A stretch of 64,000 bases of DNA from Lachnospiraceae bacterium (GCA_015057435.1 SVEJ01000011.1:1-64000), one strand, 5' to 3'; positions 29,549 through 38,382 are shown, counted from the first letter of the stretch. Translations and numbers: made by a program. Notes: a model not told the origin generated them from the sequence alone.

Positions 29549-30142
29549 TTATAGACGTTTTTCTACATATTGTCTAATTAATTCCACTGTACGTTCAACG
29601 CCTAACTTACTATCATTAATACACAAGTCATATCCCCTTGAATCGCCCCATTTTATCTCTGAATGGCGATTGTGATATGCTTTTCTTCGAATGTCATGTC
29701 GTTTCATTTTTCGCAGTGCTTCTTTCTCATTCAAATCAAACTTCTTCATGACATTTTTAATCTTGTCATCCTTGTCACCAAGAATAAATATTTTAATGAG
29801 ATTCTCCTCGTCCTTCAATGCAGTTTCCGCACAACGTCCAACAACCACAAATGATTCTCCTGCATCTGCTTTTTTCTTAATAAACTCCGACTGCAGATGA
29901 ACCAAGGCATCCTCCATCGAATTAGAATGTCCGTTAACTCTTCTTGAAATAATCGGAATCTTCGGTTTTTCATCATACTTCTCTAATACATGTGCATCCA
30001 ATCCGTGTTCTTGGGCAACCTGGTCAAGCATTGCTCTATCATATAATCCAATCCCAAGTTCCTCAGCCACCAAAGCTGCAATATGATGACCACCGGTACC
30101 AAATTCACGACTAATTGAAATTATAATCTGTTTCTCTGTCAT
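29549..30142 (-). CDS. Cytidylate kinase-like protein
   Basis: A P-loop protein of 197 residues in the family annotated as cytidylate-kinase-like (CMK2). It starts with I-I-I-S-I-S-R-E-F-G-T-G-G-H-H-I-A, has the internal V-V-V-G-R-C-A-E-T, and has basic R-H-D-I-R-R-K-A-Y lid residues. The loop S-R-E-F-G-T-G-G-H replaces a canonical G-x-x-x-x-G-K-S/T, as usual in this family. The true substrate is not established. It is monocistronic between terminators. Confidence 0.85.
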   Translation of the reverse strand: MTEKQIIISISREFGTGGHHIAALVAEELGIGLYDRAMLDQVAQEHGLDAHVLEKYDEKPKIPIISRRVNGHSNSMEDALVHLQSEFIKKKADAGESFVVVGRCAETALKDEENLIKIFILGDKDDKIKNVMKKFDLNEKEALRKMKRHDIRRKAYHNRHSEIKWGDSRGYDLCINDSKLGVERTVELIRQYVEKRL

Positions 30143-30209
30143 ATATGTACGCCTCCAATCTGTTGCACATTCAAAACATTTTACTATCTGTATTATACCA
30201 TATTTTTAT

Positions 30210-31565
30210 CTAAAAATATCTCACAAATATAACAACCATAGATATCAATATAACAATAATCGTCGCAGGCGCCGCACTCTTACAATACTGGCCCCAACCG
30301 ATTGGATAACCATTCTTTGCAGCAACTGCAGTTCCTACTACATTTGCAGAGGCACCGATTGGCGTTGCACTTCCACCAATGTCAGTTCCCATAGACAAGC
30401 CCCATGCAAGCACCGACAAATCCACACCCGTTGTTGCTGCCAAACTCTTAATTACAGGAATCATTGTGGCAGCAAACGGTATATTGTCAACAAACGCACT
30501 GGCAACGGCAGATACCCACAAGATAATGGCAAGCATCACCTTCGCATTACCGCCGCTCACATCTTCAATCCAATGTGCAATCACTTCCAAAACACCTGTC
30601 TGTTCAAGTCCTCCGACAACCATGAACAATCCGATGAAGAACAATAATGTTTTATAATCAACTTTCTTCAAAAGCCCAACCGCATCTTTTCCTGCAGCCA
30701 ACAATGTAGCTACAGCAACCAATGTACCGATAAACGCTACCGTCAGATGTGTCATTGCATGTGTCACAAGTAAGATCACTGCAACGCTAAATATTGCAAC
30801 GCTAATTGCAAGATCCTTCTTATTCTTAATCGCTTCCTTCGGATCAGGCATCGAAGCCGGATCTACCATTTTCCCATCCTTCGGAAGCAATGTCTTTCGA
30901 TAAATCAGATAGAAATATATCAAAATCACAATCAAGCTAATTCCCGCAATTACACCTGTATTCATTACAAAATCTGCAAACGAGTATCCGAGTGATGTTC
31001 CGATAATGATATTCGGAGGGTCACCACACATCGTTGCGGAGCCTCCAAGATTGGCACAGAAAATCTCCGCCAAAATCATAGGAACCGGATTCAATTTTAA
31101 CAACTTAGCGAGCTCTACAGTCACTGCTGCTAAGAATAATATAACGGTAATACTGTCGATAAACATAGATAATACTGCCGACATAATCATGAATACAACA
31201 AATAATGGAATCGGTTTATAATTGACCATCTTCGCCAATTTCATGCAAAGCCACTGAAAAAATCCAGCCTTCGCCATTCCCTCTACCATAACCATCATGC
31301 CTGCAATAAAGATAATAGTTGCCCAATTGATACCCGAAGTAGATTCTTCTGCTCCCACGGAATACCAAAATCCAACCGTAAAGATACTTTTCAAATTCAG
31401 CGTTTCTGTCACCGCTTCCATGCTGTGCATGCCAAGGACAAACACCAAAAGGAGTGTTAAAATTCCGCATGCCATGGTAACAATATGACGTTCAATCTTA
31501 TCGATTACCACCAGCAAAAACATCGCAACAAAAATACATACTGCTAAAACTTGCGCCGTCAACAT
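30210..31565 (-). CDS. ArsB/NhaD-type ion permease (SLC13-like)
   Basis: A polytopic transporter of 451 residues with about 11-12 membrane segments and the ion-transporter-superfamily motifs G-D-P-P-N-I-I-I-G-T and D-N-I-P-F-A-A-T-M-I-P. The likely activity is Na+/H+ antiport or export/import of an anion. The substrate cannot be read from sequence. It is preceded by a leader of about 100 bases with a clear hairpin (see separate entry). Confidence 0.82.
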   Translation of the reverse strand: MLTAQVLAVCIFVAMFLLVVIDKIERHIVTMACGILTLLLVFVLGMHSMEAVTETLNLKSIFTVGFWYSVGAEESTSGINWATIIFIAGMMVMVEGMAKAGFFQWLCMKLAKMVNYKPIPLFVVFMIMSAVLSMFIDSITVILFLAAVTVELAKLLKLNPVPMILAEIFCANLGGSATMCGDPPNIIIGTSLGYSFADFVMNTGVIAGISLIVILIYFYLIYRKTLLPKDGKMVDPASMPDPKEAIKNKKDLAISVAIFSVAVILLVTHAMTHLTVAFIGTLVAVATLLAAGKDAVGLLKKVDYKTLLFFIGLFMVVGGLEQTGVLEVIAHWIEDVSGGNAKVMLAIILWVSAVASAFVDNIPFAATMIPVIKSLAATTGVDLSVLAWGLSMGTDIGGSATPIGASANVVGTAVAAKNGYPIGWGQYCKSAAPATIIVILISMVVIFVRYF

Positions 31566-31690
31566 AATTATGTCCTCCTACCCTCGTACCGTCGTCGAAC
31601 AAGTCGTGTTACGCGAATCCCATGTCACTGGCGGTATATTCTTCTTAGATGGCATCTTAGCCATCATATTTTCGGTTCATATTATAGTCC
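31566..31690 (-). promoter_or_regulatory. Promoter and structured leader of the ion permease
   Basis: A TATAAT (31681-31686, minus) precedes a ~110-base leader. The first part forms GATGGC-TAAGAT-GCCATC (about 31648-31666). The second part is GC-richer and contains self-complementary ACGACTTGTTCG/CGACGACGGT-type segments close to the AGGAGG site. The layout is riboswitch-like, but I could not match it to a known class. Confidence 0.4.
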
Positions 31691-31770
31691 TTTGCTATAT
31701 GAAAAGATAGATTAAAAATCCATAAAAAATAATATGTTTTTCAAAAAATTTTGGGCACAATTCTACCAAC

Positions 31771-31806
31771 AAAAAAGACATCACACAATCGTGTAATGTC
31801 TCTTTT
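31771..31806 (-). terminator. Terminator left of the island (original tRNA-Leu terminator)
   Basis: AAAAAAGACAT-CACAC pairs with GTGT-ATGTCT-TTTT around AATC, just outside the left att-like repeat. Its place relative to the repeat suggests it once followed tRNA-Leu(TAA) before the island inserted. Confidence 0.75.
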
Positions 31807-31807
31807 C

Positions 31808-31832
31808 ACTGCCGGCGACCGGAATCGAACCG
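31808..31832 (-). repeat. Left att-like repeat (25-base copy of tRNA-Leu 3' end)
   Basis: These 25 bases are identical to 34729-34753, the 3' end (T-arm and acceptor) of tRNA-Leu(TAA). There is no tRNA body here. This is the direct repeat expected at the far end of an element integrated into the tRNA 3' end. Confidence 0.88.
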
Positions 31833-31918
31833 ACATTGATTTCTTGAAATATTGAAGAAAGGGGCTTTGAGAACTTCGTCTATGAAAAAGTGTTCAAAAA
31901 GGTGTTCAAGTTCTTCAC

Positions 31919-32458
31919 TCAATTGTCATTTAGCAATTCCAACAAATAGTGTTGTTCAACACTATGAGAATGATTTCGTTGTTTATATTCTCGAATTACA
32001 TCTACTAACTTTTGTATATCCTCACCATAATATTCTTCATAAAATTTAGTTTCACCTTTGTATTTTTTCTTATTAAATACAATGTTCTCTTTTGCAAACT
32101 GTTTCGGATGTACTTTTGATTTTGTTTTCTCATATTCCTTATGCATTTTTTCAGACAATATCAACAATATTTCTAATTCTGGTAGGGTACAATATTTCTT
32201 AATACATTTTATTTGTGTTTTAAATTCATTTGGAATAAGCAGTTTATCACTTTGCTTATCTCCAACTCTCCAAATTTCTATTTCCCCTCCATAAATTTTC
32301 ATCTGTGTTTTTACCACTGGAGATGTTTTGATTTGCCTAGCATGAAACACTTGTCGTCCAACTAAATCATCCAGATTTATAATCATTTTGTCATGTTCTA
32401 ACAAAAGCTCGATTATTTTTTTCTCATTAGGACCTTCGCACATAATTAAATATTTCAT
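31919..32458 (-). CDS. TOPRIM-like partner protein of the ATPase (putative defence)
   Basis: A 179-residue protein I cannot place in a named family with certainty. It opens with a beta-strand and glutamate, K-Y-L-I-M-C-E-G-P-N-E-K, as TOPRIM folds of RloB, OLD or AbiL-type partners do. Asp residues that might complete a metal site follow in V-G-D-K-Q-S-D. Later it has P-E-L-E-I-L-L-I and a Lys-rich helix. Its ATG overlaps the ATPase stop (TAATG), so translation is coupled. I infer the nuclease-like half of a two-gene anti-phage system. The assignment is by pattern only. Confidence 0.6.
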   Translation of the reverse strand: MKYLIMCEGPNEKKIIELLLEHDKMIINLDDLVGRQVFHARQIKTSPVVKTQMKIYGGEIEIWRVGDKQSDKLLIPNEFKTQIKCIKKYCTLPELEILLILSEKMHKEYEKTKSKVHPKQFAKENIVFNKKKYKGETKFYEEYYGEDIQKLVDVIREYKQRNHSHSVEQHYLLELLNDN

Positions 32459-33573
32459 TACATCAATTCCTTCTTTAAATCCATCAACGCTTCATAATTA
32501 ACAGCTGTGTCAAAAGTGTTTTGATAAAACTTTTTACTTTTTAAAAGTTCAGAACGCAAACCATAGTTTTCATACATATTTTCAATTTCAATTTTCTCTC
32601 TACTATGCGTAATCCAGATATTATCACTTCGATTAAACAAATCTAATAATTCACAATAATGTGTAGAAAAAATCAAGGTCGCATTCTTTTTATTTACATT
32701 TTTATCTTTATAAAGCATAACTAAATTTTCTACGAGCGTCTTATGAAAATGATTTTCAATTTCATCAACCATCAAATCAAATCCTGATTTTAATGATATT
32801 ATAGCAAGAATATATAGGTTTAATCCTTTTGTTGTACCGCTTGACATAAAACGAAACAATTCATTATCTGAAAAATTTTTGGTCTCCCCCTGATAAACTA
32901 AAGAATAATTATTTTCGTCTATCTGTTTTATTTCACTTATATTATCATCAAATATTTTCAATACTTTTTCCAAAAAAACATCTTCCAATTTTGCCATTTT
33001 CATAATCTTAAAAGTGATATCATACATATCTGTACAATCAACTTCCCCACCATAGTAAAATTGTCTTATTTGTGACTTTTTTAAAACTATAAAAACCAGA
33101 GACAATTCTTCCGGAATCGGAGTTTTCACATCTAGATATTCTAACCAATCATCCTTATATATTTGTTTAACCTTTGATTTATAATATTTTTTTCTATACA
33201 TTTTTTGACTGCAAAAAGTTGCATTATCCTTTAAGGAGTTGGAATTTTCTAAATCTGTACAATATTTGTACAAATATCCCTCTTCATAAAAAATAATTTC
33301 TAAATGAACGCCATTATAATTATTCCCTTTTCCAGATAGACTAAATGTACTTAAAATATCATAACACCAATCAAGCAATTCTAAAGCCGACGTTTTTCCT
33401 GATGCATTCTTACCAACAATTCCAACCGTATTATATACATACAAACCTTCATCTATTTCATTCAATTCATACTCTATGTCCTCACTAGTTTTTTTTGACT
33501 TAGCAATCATATCAATGCAAAAATCATCCGAACAATTCTTAAATCCTTTCGCTTTTACATTCAAAAGTTTCAT
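32458..33573 (-). CDS. AAA15/OLD-like ATPase (putative defence)
   Basis: A 371-residue ABC/SMC-type ATPase. Features are Walker A G-K-N-A-S-G-K-T (about residue 55), a signature-like F-M-S-S-G-T-T-K-G-L (about 242), Walker B D-L-M-V-D-E-I-E-N, and a switch His in F-S-T-H-Y-C-E-L. Such stand-alone ATPases with a small TOPRIM or RloB/AbiL-like partner are a recurring anti-phage arrangement. It has a strong AGGAGG site six bases from ATG, low GC, and is first in the island operon. No third gene is seen. Confidence 0.82.
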   Translation of the reverse strand: MKLLNVKAKGFKNCSDDFCIDMIAKSKKTSEDIEYELNEIDEGLYVYNTVGIVGKNASGKTSALELLDWCYDILSTFSLSGKGNNYNGVHLEIIFYEEGYLYKYCTDLENSNSLKDNATFCSQKMYRKKYYKSKVKQIYKDDWLEYLDVKTPIPEELSLVFIVLKKSQIRQFYYGGEVDCTDMYDITFKIMKMAKLEDVFLEKVLKIFDDNISEIKQIDENNYSLVYQGETKNFSDNELFRFMSSGTTKGLNLYILAIISLKSGFDLMVDEIENHFHKTLVENLVMLYKDKNVNKKNATLIFSTHYCELLDLFNRSDNIWITHSREKIEIENMYENYGLRSELLKSKKFYQNTFDTAVNYEALMDLKKELM

Positions 33574-33704
33574 ACATTCCCTCCTTATTTGAGATTTTCA
33601 ACTTTGATATTACCATATTATCACCATTTTATCAAAAAATAAACACTTTTTTTGGTTATTTCTTTTTATTTAATTATACTCATAACATATTCATAAAAAG
33701 TAAA

Positions 33705-33938
33705 GTCGTAAAGTGAATTTATAAATTCCACCATTTTTCCTCAAAGCGGAATTTACTCTTGCACATAGTTTTTGTTACAATCTCATATGGTTATCTGTCT
33801 GTCAGAAAGGATTACCATATGAATAAACATAACCAGAAACACTTAACTATTTCCGACAGATTATATATTGAACAGGAATTACTTCAAGGAACATCCTTCA
33901 AAGCAATTGCAAAAGTGCTTCACAAGGATCCTACTACT
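33705..33938 (+). mobile_element. IS30-family fragment (left end and start of transposase)
   Basis: The stretch from about 33705 holds an IS-end-like sequence (GTAAAGTGAATTTATAAATT) and the leader of an IS30 transposase. The first ~40 codons (from ATG 33819) encode the IS30-type helix-turn-helix H-L-T-I-S-D-R-L-Y-I-E and F-K-A-I-A-K-V-L-H-K-D-P-T-T. The rest of the transposase is missing and the frame passes into integrase sequence. The left boundary is approximate. Confidence 0.6.
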
Positions 33939-34658
33939 CGTCTACTTGGGAATTTAGTTCAGGGGGCCAACAAATTACCTCGCAAGCATTTCGATGCAGC
34001 TAAGACCATTATTCGAAAGGTTTTTAACCACGCTCGCATCAAGATGAACATTGATTGTATTCCTGTAAAGAACATCATGGCAGACCTTTATTTTCCATCA
34101 TCTGCCTTTGCCGACTCAAACAAGGATGATGCTTGCGTTGTTTTTAAGCTTTCTGAAATTTCAAAAATTAAGAATAGTTTTAATGATACAACTCTCAAGA
34201 TACAACGTTCAGAACACAGAGCACAGTTCAGTGACCACTATGAATACTATATTGGAGAACCCAAGAAAGGAAAGCATAGAGAAGTTATTTTGTCAGAGGA
34301 TGCACTAGCTATCTTAAATAAAATCCTCTCATCTCATAACTCACAATGGCTGTTTCCTTCAGAAGAAAATGCTGATAACTGGACACGTTCTTATCACTTT
34401 GATAAAACAATAAGAAGCATATGTCGGCAAATGGATATACCTGTACGTTCCTTACATAAATTGAGGAAAACTTATAGTTCCATCCTGCTCTTTCGAGGTG
34501 TACCAGATAAGCTTGTTCAAAAGCAATTAGGACATGCTGATATTTCCACCACACATAAAGCGTATTACTACGACATCTTTGATACGAATGAAAAGGTAGA
34601 ACTATTACAAAGTTTCAAGATAGGTCAACCACTGTTAACTACCACTAACCCTTGTTAA
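33819..34658 (+). pseudogene. IS30 N-terminus fused in frame to a damaged tyrosine integrase
   Basis: ATG 33819 has an AAAGGA site. Residues 1-40 are the IS30 transposase DNA-binding start. From about 33939 the frame encodes a phage-type tyrosine integrase, with core-binding remnants (I-I-R-K-V-F-N-H-A), the catalytic box H-K-L-R-K-T-Y, and L-G-H-A-D-I-S-T-T-H-K-A-Y-Y-Y with the nucleophile. The segment normally holding the first catalytic Arg (T-G-x-R-x-G-E) is absent between K-I-K-N-S-F and L-K-I-Q-R-S-E-H-R. The open frame is intact but the product should not be an active recombinase. The shared terminus with tRNA-Leu shows it was the island's integrase. Confidence 0.75.
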
Positions 34659-34672
34659 CCCATATAATCTTC

Positions 34673-34717
34673 AAAAAAAGAAGTGGCTCAACCCCAATAA
34701 ATAAAGGGGCTGAGCCA
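34673..34717 (-). terminator. Terminator after tRNA-Leu(TAA), inside the island
   Basis: TGGCTCA-CCCC (34684-34695) pairs with GGGG-TGAGCCA (34706-34717). A run of seven T follows on the minus strand. Confidence 0.8.
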
Positions 34718-34730
34718 AAAAATGCACTAC

Positions 34731-34817
34731 TGCCGGCGACCGGAATCGAACCGGTACGGGAGTATAAGTCCCGCAGGATTTTAAGTCCTGTGCGTCTGCC
34801 AGTTCCGCCACGCCGGC
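34731..34817 (-). tRNA. tRNA-Leu (anticodon TAA)
   Basis: Acceptor stem GCCGGCG/CGCCGGC with discriminator A, anticodon loop CTTAAAA in a CAGGA/TCCTG stem, a long variable arm, and T-loop GGTTCGATTCC. CCA is not encoded. Its 3' end is the insertion site of the island. Confidence 0.96.
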
Positions 34818-34834
34818 ATAGCTATGAAGCTAAA

Positions 34835-34916
34835 TGGACGGAGGTGGATTCGAACCACCGAAGCAATATGCAGCAGATTTACAGTCTGTCCCCTTTGGCC
34901 ACTCGGGAATCCGTCC
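34835..34916 (-). tRNA. tRNA-Tyr (anticodon GTA)
   Basis: Acceptor stem GGACGGA/TCCGTCC with discriminator A, anticodon loop CTGTAAA in a CAGA/TCTG stem, and a long variable arm as expected for bacterial tRNA-Tyr. It is transcribed just ahead of tRNA-Leu(TAA), probably in one transcript. Confidence 0.96.
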
Positions 34917-34969
34917 ATATATTCAATTGGTCATCTAACGACCGTTTGTCATTATATATCAATGACCAT

Positions 34970-35019
34970 AAAAAAGCAAGTACTTTCAAAACCGCATCAA
35001 AAAGTCCGAAAGTACTTGC
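34970..35019 (-). terminator. Terminator of the GH13 gene
   Basis: A perfect 12-bp stem, GCAAGTACTTTC (34976-34987) with GAAAGTACTTGC (35008-35019), is followed by a T-run on the minus strand. Confidence 0.85.
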
Positions 35020-35027
35020 ATAATATA

Positions 35028-37133
35028 TTATCTTGCTTTTAAAACAACAGCTGAAATCTGTGGCATCGAAACAAAGAGCTGATTATTCTCCACTCTATGT
35101 ATCTTTGGCTCTAAGATATAGTTCTCCTCTGTCGTGAGCATCAGCTGCACGAGCTCGTCCCCCTCTTTCAAGCCAATTCGATCTACATCCAAACTTAGAT
35201 TGACCTCTTCATAATTATTATTCATCACAACTATCATCTTATCCTTACGGTTAAATCTTGCATACGCAATCACTTTATGCGCACCGTGTAAAAACAGAAC
35301 AGAACCTCGTTTTAAGACTTCATTCTCCTTATGGATACGAATAATATCACGATGAAACAGAATCAAATCCTTATCTTCATATCCCCACGGATAGGTTCGT
35401 CTGTTATCAGGATCTGTCCAGCCACACATTCCTGCTTCATCACCATAATAGATGGTTGGCGCTCCCGGCCAAGTCATCTGGAACACAACAGCTTCCCTTA
35501 ATACACCTTTGTTAACATTCTCATTAGCAGCCTGCGGTCCTAACGTATGTGTACGACCTACACGTCTATTCGTACGTGTCAGGAATCTTGAATGATCATG
35601 GTTAGACAGCTCATTCATAGACACTTCTAATGACTGACGATGGAATCTGCTCATATGATGACGAAGAGATCCGATAAACGCATCCGGATTACCGAGCAAA
35701 TCACCACGGAATTCATCTGAGTGTTTCTCAACACCTGTCAAAAACCACGTAATCGGTTCCATAAACGCATCATAATTCATAACCGTATCCCATTGATCAC
35801 CTTTTAACCATTCATACGGATCACCGTAATGTTCCGCAAGAATAATTGCATTTGGATTTGCCTCTTTTACCACTCGTCTAAAATCACGCCAGAACTTGTG
35901 ATTAAACTCCTGCGAATGACCAAGATCTGCCGCAACATCCAATCTCCATCCATCCACATTGTACGGAGGAGAAACCCATTTGCGTCCAACATCTAATATA
36001 TATTGATAAAGCTCCTCTGAACCCTCATAATTCAACTTTGGCAGTGTATCATGTCCCCACCAGCCGTCATACGTCTTATTATAAGGAAATGCATTGTTAT
36101 CGTGAAAATGAAAGAAATTATGGTACGGACTATCCTGTGCCGGATATGCACCTTTCTCATACCCCTCCTGATTCTCATAAATCAATTCTCTGTCAAGCCA
36201 CTTATTAAACGAACCGCAATGATTAAACACACCATCCAATATAATCTTCATGCCACGGCGATGTATTTCTTCAACCAACTCACGAAACAGTTCATTACTC
36301 GCTTCCAGATTCACCTTATCTGTAACACGTGTAATATATCTTGTAGAATTCTTATTCAGCGTATCTCCATCATGAAGGCATTCCCCTTCATCTTTCACAA
36401 TACATCCAAAATGTGGGTCAATATAATCGTAATCCTGAATATCGTACTTATGATTAGATGGCGATACAAAGATTGGATTCAGATACAAAACTTCCACACC
36501 CAAATCCTGTAGGTAATCCAACTTATTCATAACACCCTGCAAATCACCGCCATAGAAACAGCGGACATCCATAGAATCAGGATACTTACCCCAGTCTGTA
36601 ATGCGTTTTGTTCCTTCACCTATATAGAAGTATTCATTGTCTAAGACATCATTACTCAGATCACCATTACAAAAACGATCTACGTAAATCTGATAAAACA
36701 CTGCACCCTTTGCCCAATCAGGTGTTGAGAATCCCGGTGTAATCGCAAAGTTATATGTCGGATTCACGCCTGTCTGCACACCAAGCTTATTGTAGTAACA
36801 TGTAGAATTACCCGCTACAATCTCGAAGTAATACTCAATCCGCTCTTCCTTCACCGGTGGCAACGTATATGCGTAATAATCAAATGCAGAATCTGTTTCC
36901 GCCACTTGCATTTCATAGCGCTCTCCGTCACAGATTAGATACACCTTGTCCACATTACACTTTGCTGTACGAAACTTAAGCGTCACCGCATCATTCGGCA
37001 TCGGTTCCGGCGGGATACAATAATCCCCAGTCCCATCACAAAATAGGCAATCCGGACGCAAAGCCGGTTTATTGTAAAATACATAATTCAGTATTTTCTG
37101 TGCTTTGTTTAATGTTTTAAACGATAGACTCAT
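35028..37133 (-). CDS. GH13 alpha-glycosidase (neopullulanase/cyclomaltodextrinase-like)
   Basis: An intracellular alpha-glucan hydrolase, about 701 residues, with no signal peptide. The N-terminal immunoglobulin-like module (about 25-130) is typical of neopullulanases. The barrel has the four GH13 boxes: D-G-V-F-N-H, G-W-R-L-D-V-A (nucleophile Asp), I-L-A-E-H-Y (acid Glu) and S-N-H-D-H-S-R. A C-terminal beta-domain follows. ATG 37133 has GGAGG six bases upstream. It probably trims short maltodextrins; with glgCD nearby this fits alpha-glucan metabolism. The exact specificity is not readable. Confidence 0.9.
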   Translation of the reverse strand: MSLSFKTLNKAQKILNYVFYNKPALRPDCLFCDGTGDYCIPPEPMPNDAVTLKFRTAKCNVDKVYLICDGERYEMQVAETDSAFDYYAYTLPPVKEERIEYYFEIVAGNSTCYYNKLGVQTGVNPTYNFAITPGFSTPDWAKGAVFYQIYVDRFCNGDLSNDVLDNEYFYIGEGTKRITDWGKYPDSMDVRCFYGGDLQGVMNKLDYLQDLGVEVLYLNPIFVSPSNHKYDIQDYDYIDPHFGCIVKDEGECLHDGDTLNKNSTRYITRVTDKVNLEASNELFRELVEEIHRRGMKIILDGVFNHCGSFNKWLDRELIYENQEGYEKGAYPAQDSPYHNFFHFHDNNAFPYNKTYDGWWGHDTLPKLNYEGSEELYQYILDVGRKWVSPPYNVDGWRLDVAADLGHSQEFNHKFWRDFRRVVKEANPNAIILAEHYGDPYEWLKGDQWDTVMNYDAFMEPITWFLTGVEKHSDEFRGDLLGNPDAFIGSLRHHMSRFHRQSLEVSMNELSNHDHSRFLTRTNRRVGRTHTLGPQAANENVNKGVLREAVVFQMTWPGAPTIYYGDEAGMCGWTDPDNRRTYPWGYEDKDLILFHRDIIRIHKENEVLKRGSVLFLHGAHKVIAYARFNRKDKMIVVMNNNYEEVNLSLDVDRIGLKEGDELVQLMLTTEENYILEPKIHRVENNQLFVSMPQISAVVLKAR

Positions 37134-37261
37134 ATCATTCCTCCGTATCATTCACATACAGATAATATTTTACCTTATTCTTACAAATATAGCAATGAAA
37201 TTCGAAGAAAGACAAATGCTTGCACCCACGAAAACGTAAAGCCTCTCGAGGCATTCTTGAC

Positions 37262-37296
37262 AGCAAAAGAGAACATGTTTTACAGTACATGTTCTC
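37262..37296 (-). terminator. Terminator after the membrane-protein pair
   Basis: A perfect 10-bp stem, GAGAACATGT (37269-37278) with ACATGTTCTC (37287-37296), is followed by CTTTTG on the minus strand. Confidence 0.65.
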
Positions 37297-37305
37297 CTTC
37301 ATACA

Positions 37306-38382
37306 TCATTCTTTTTTTCTTCCAGTTATTATCGTCAAGATAATCGCCGCGCATCCAAGCGCCACAGCAAACTGAAGCAATGCACCCGGTATAATATACA
37401 TCCAAAGTGTGCGCCACATATCATGGAGGATATTAGACTCACACGTCAATACACGAACCTTTCCGTCAAGCATAACAGAGTCCATCTCTGTATTGGAATA
37501 ATAATACTTTGAAAACCCTACCAAATCACGTTTTTGCGATGCATGCTTTTCTTCTAAAATTTCCGCAAGCAATGCCTTTCTCTCTTCTAGTGAAAAATAC
37601 TTCCCATTCAACGTGCAGTCCTTTTGTACAGAAAAGCCTTCTTTTCCATCGCATGTATAATCATATCCAATTGAATCTATATTCCACTGGTCTAATTCCT
37701 GTGCAATTTCATAATGCAAAAAATGTCCTTCTTTCGTCACATCGAAGTCCATTGTTTCCATCAATTCACAATTTGTAATCTCAGAATACTCAGTTCCATC
37801 TACCGGAATGCGTTCTACTTTGTAAATACTGACCCGTTCCGGAACAATTGTCATATCATCCAGGTAAAAAGAATCAAACACTAGCTGATAATATCGATAC
37901 GACTCCACTGCACCGGAAAACCCCTTATCAAAAGAATAGAATTTATCCTTCCAATAAGAACGGTATTTCTCCATTATCTCATCATTTTTTAATGTGAATA
38001 CATTCGTATACCTAGTTTCACCCGATGTATACCTAAGAGTAAGGTAAAATACATCTTCATCCAAGAAAAGGGTATCCTCACCATATGCTGCATCCATCAC
38101 TACACCAATATTAGAATATGTAACAATCGATTTTCTCACCTGTGCTATTTTGAAGACTTCAGCCTCTTCTTTCGTCAGCTCCCGATCTAATATGCCGCAA
38201 TATTGTTTTTCTTCAGAATCTTCTTTTGTTTCATCCAAATCACCCACCATCTTAATTGCAACATTTTGAATGATTGAATCATGACCCAACCGATAATCTA
38301 TCACTTGCACCGCAATCAACTCTATCACCAAAGCAATAGCAAAAATGATCGCTGTATATTTGAATAAGTTTTTTAAGTTCAT
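37306..38382 (-). CDS. Uncharacterised two-helix membrane protein
   Basis: A 358-residue protein with one helix near the start (about 8-28) and one near the end (about 328-350). The ~300 residues between, rich in Tyr and acidic residues, should lie outside the membrane. I do not recognise the family. ATG 38382 has AGGAG eight bases upstream and overlaps the stop of the preceding zinc-ribbon gene (TGATG), so the pair is translationally coupled and probably works together. Confidence 0.75.
   Translation of the reverse strand: MNLKNLFKYTAIIFAIALVIELIAVQVIDYRLGHDSIIQNVAIKMVGDLDETKEDSEEKQYCGILDRELTKEEAEVFKIAQVRKSIVTYSNIGVVMDAAYGEDTLFLDEDVFYLTLRYTSGETRYTNVFTLKNDEIMEKYRSYWKDKFYSFDKGFSGAVESYRYYQLVFDSFYLDDMTIVPERVSIYKVERIPVDGTEYSEITNCELMETMDFDVTKEGHFLHYEIAQELDQWNIDSIGYDYTCDGKEGFSVQKDCTLNGKYFSLEERKALLAEILEEKHASQKRDLVGFSKYYYSNTEMDSVMLDGKVRVLTCESNILHDMWRTLWMYIIPGALLQFAVALGCAAIILTIITGRKKE

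Larger units (their letters stand above)
31808..34753. mobile_element. 2.9-kb integrated island in tRNA-Leu(TAA)
   Basis: The island is bounded by 25-base direct repeats of the tRNA-Leu 3' end. It contains a two-gene ATPase/TOPRIM-like operon and an IS30-integrase chimera next to the tRNA. It is much more AT-rich than its flanks, and a tRNA terminator lies both inside (34673-34717) and outside (31771-31806). The integrase lacks part of its catalytic domain, so the element is probably fixed in place. Confidence 0.82.

Noticed and set aside
31640-31670. Fluoride riboswitch in the permease leader
   Set aside because: GATGGC and ACCGCC words occur, but the required pseudoknot order and reversed pairs are not present.
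31808-31832. Possible second tRNA gene
   Set aside because: Only the T-arm and acceptor end are present, with no anticodon or D-arm; it is the att-like repeat.
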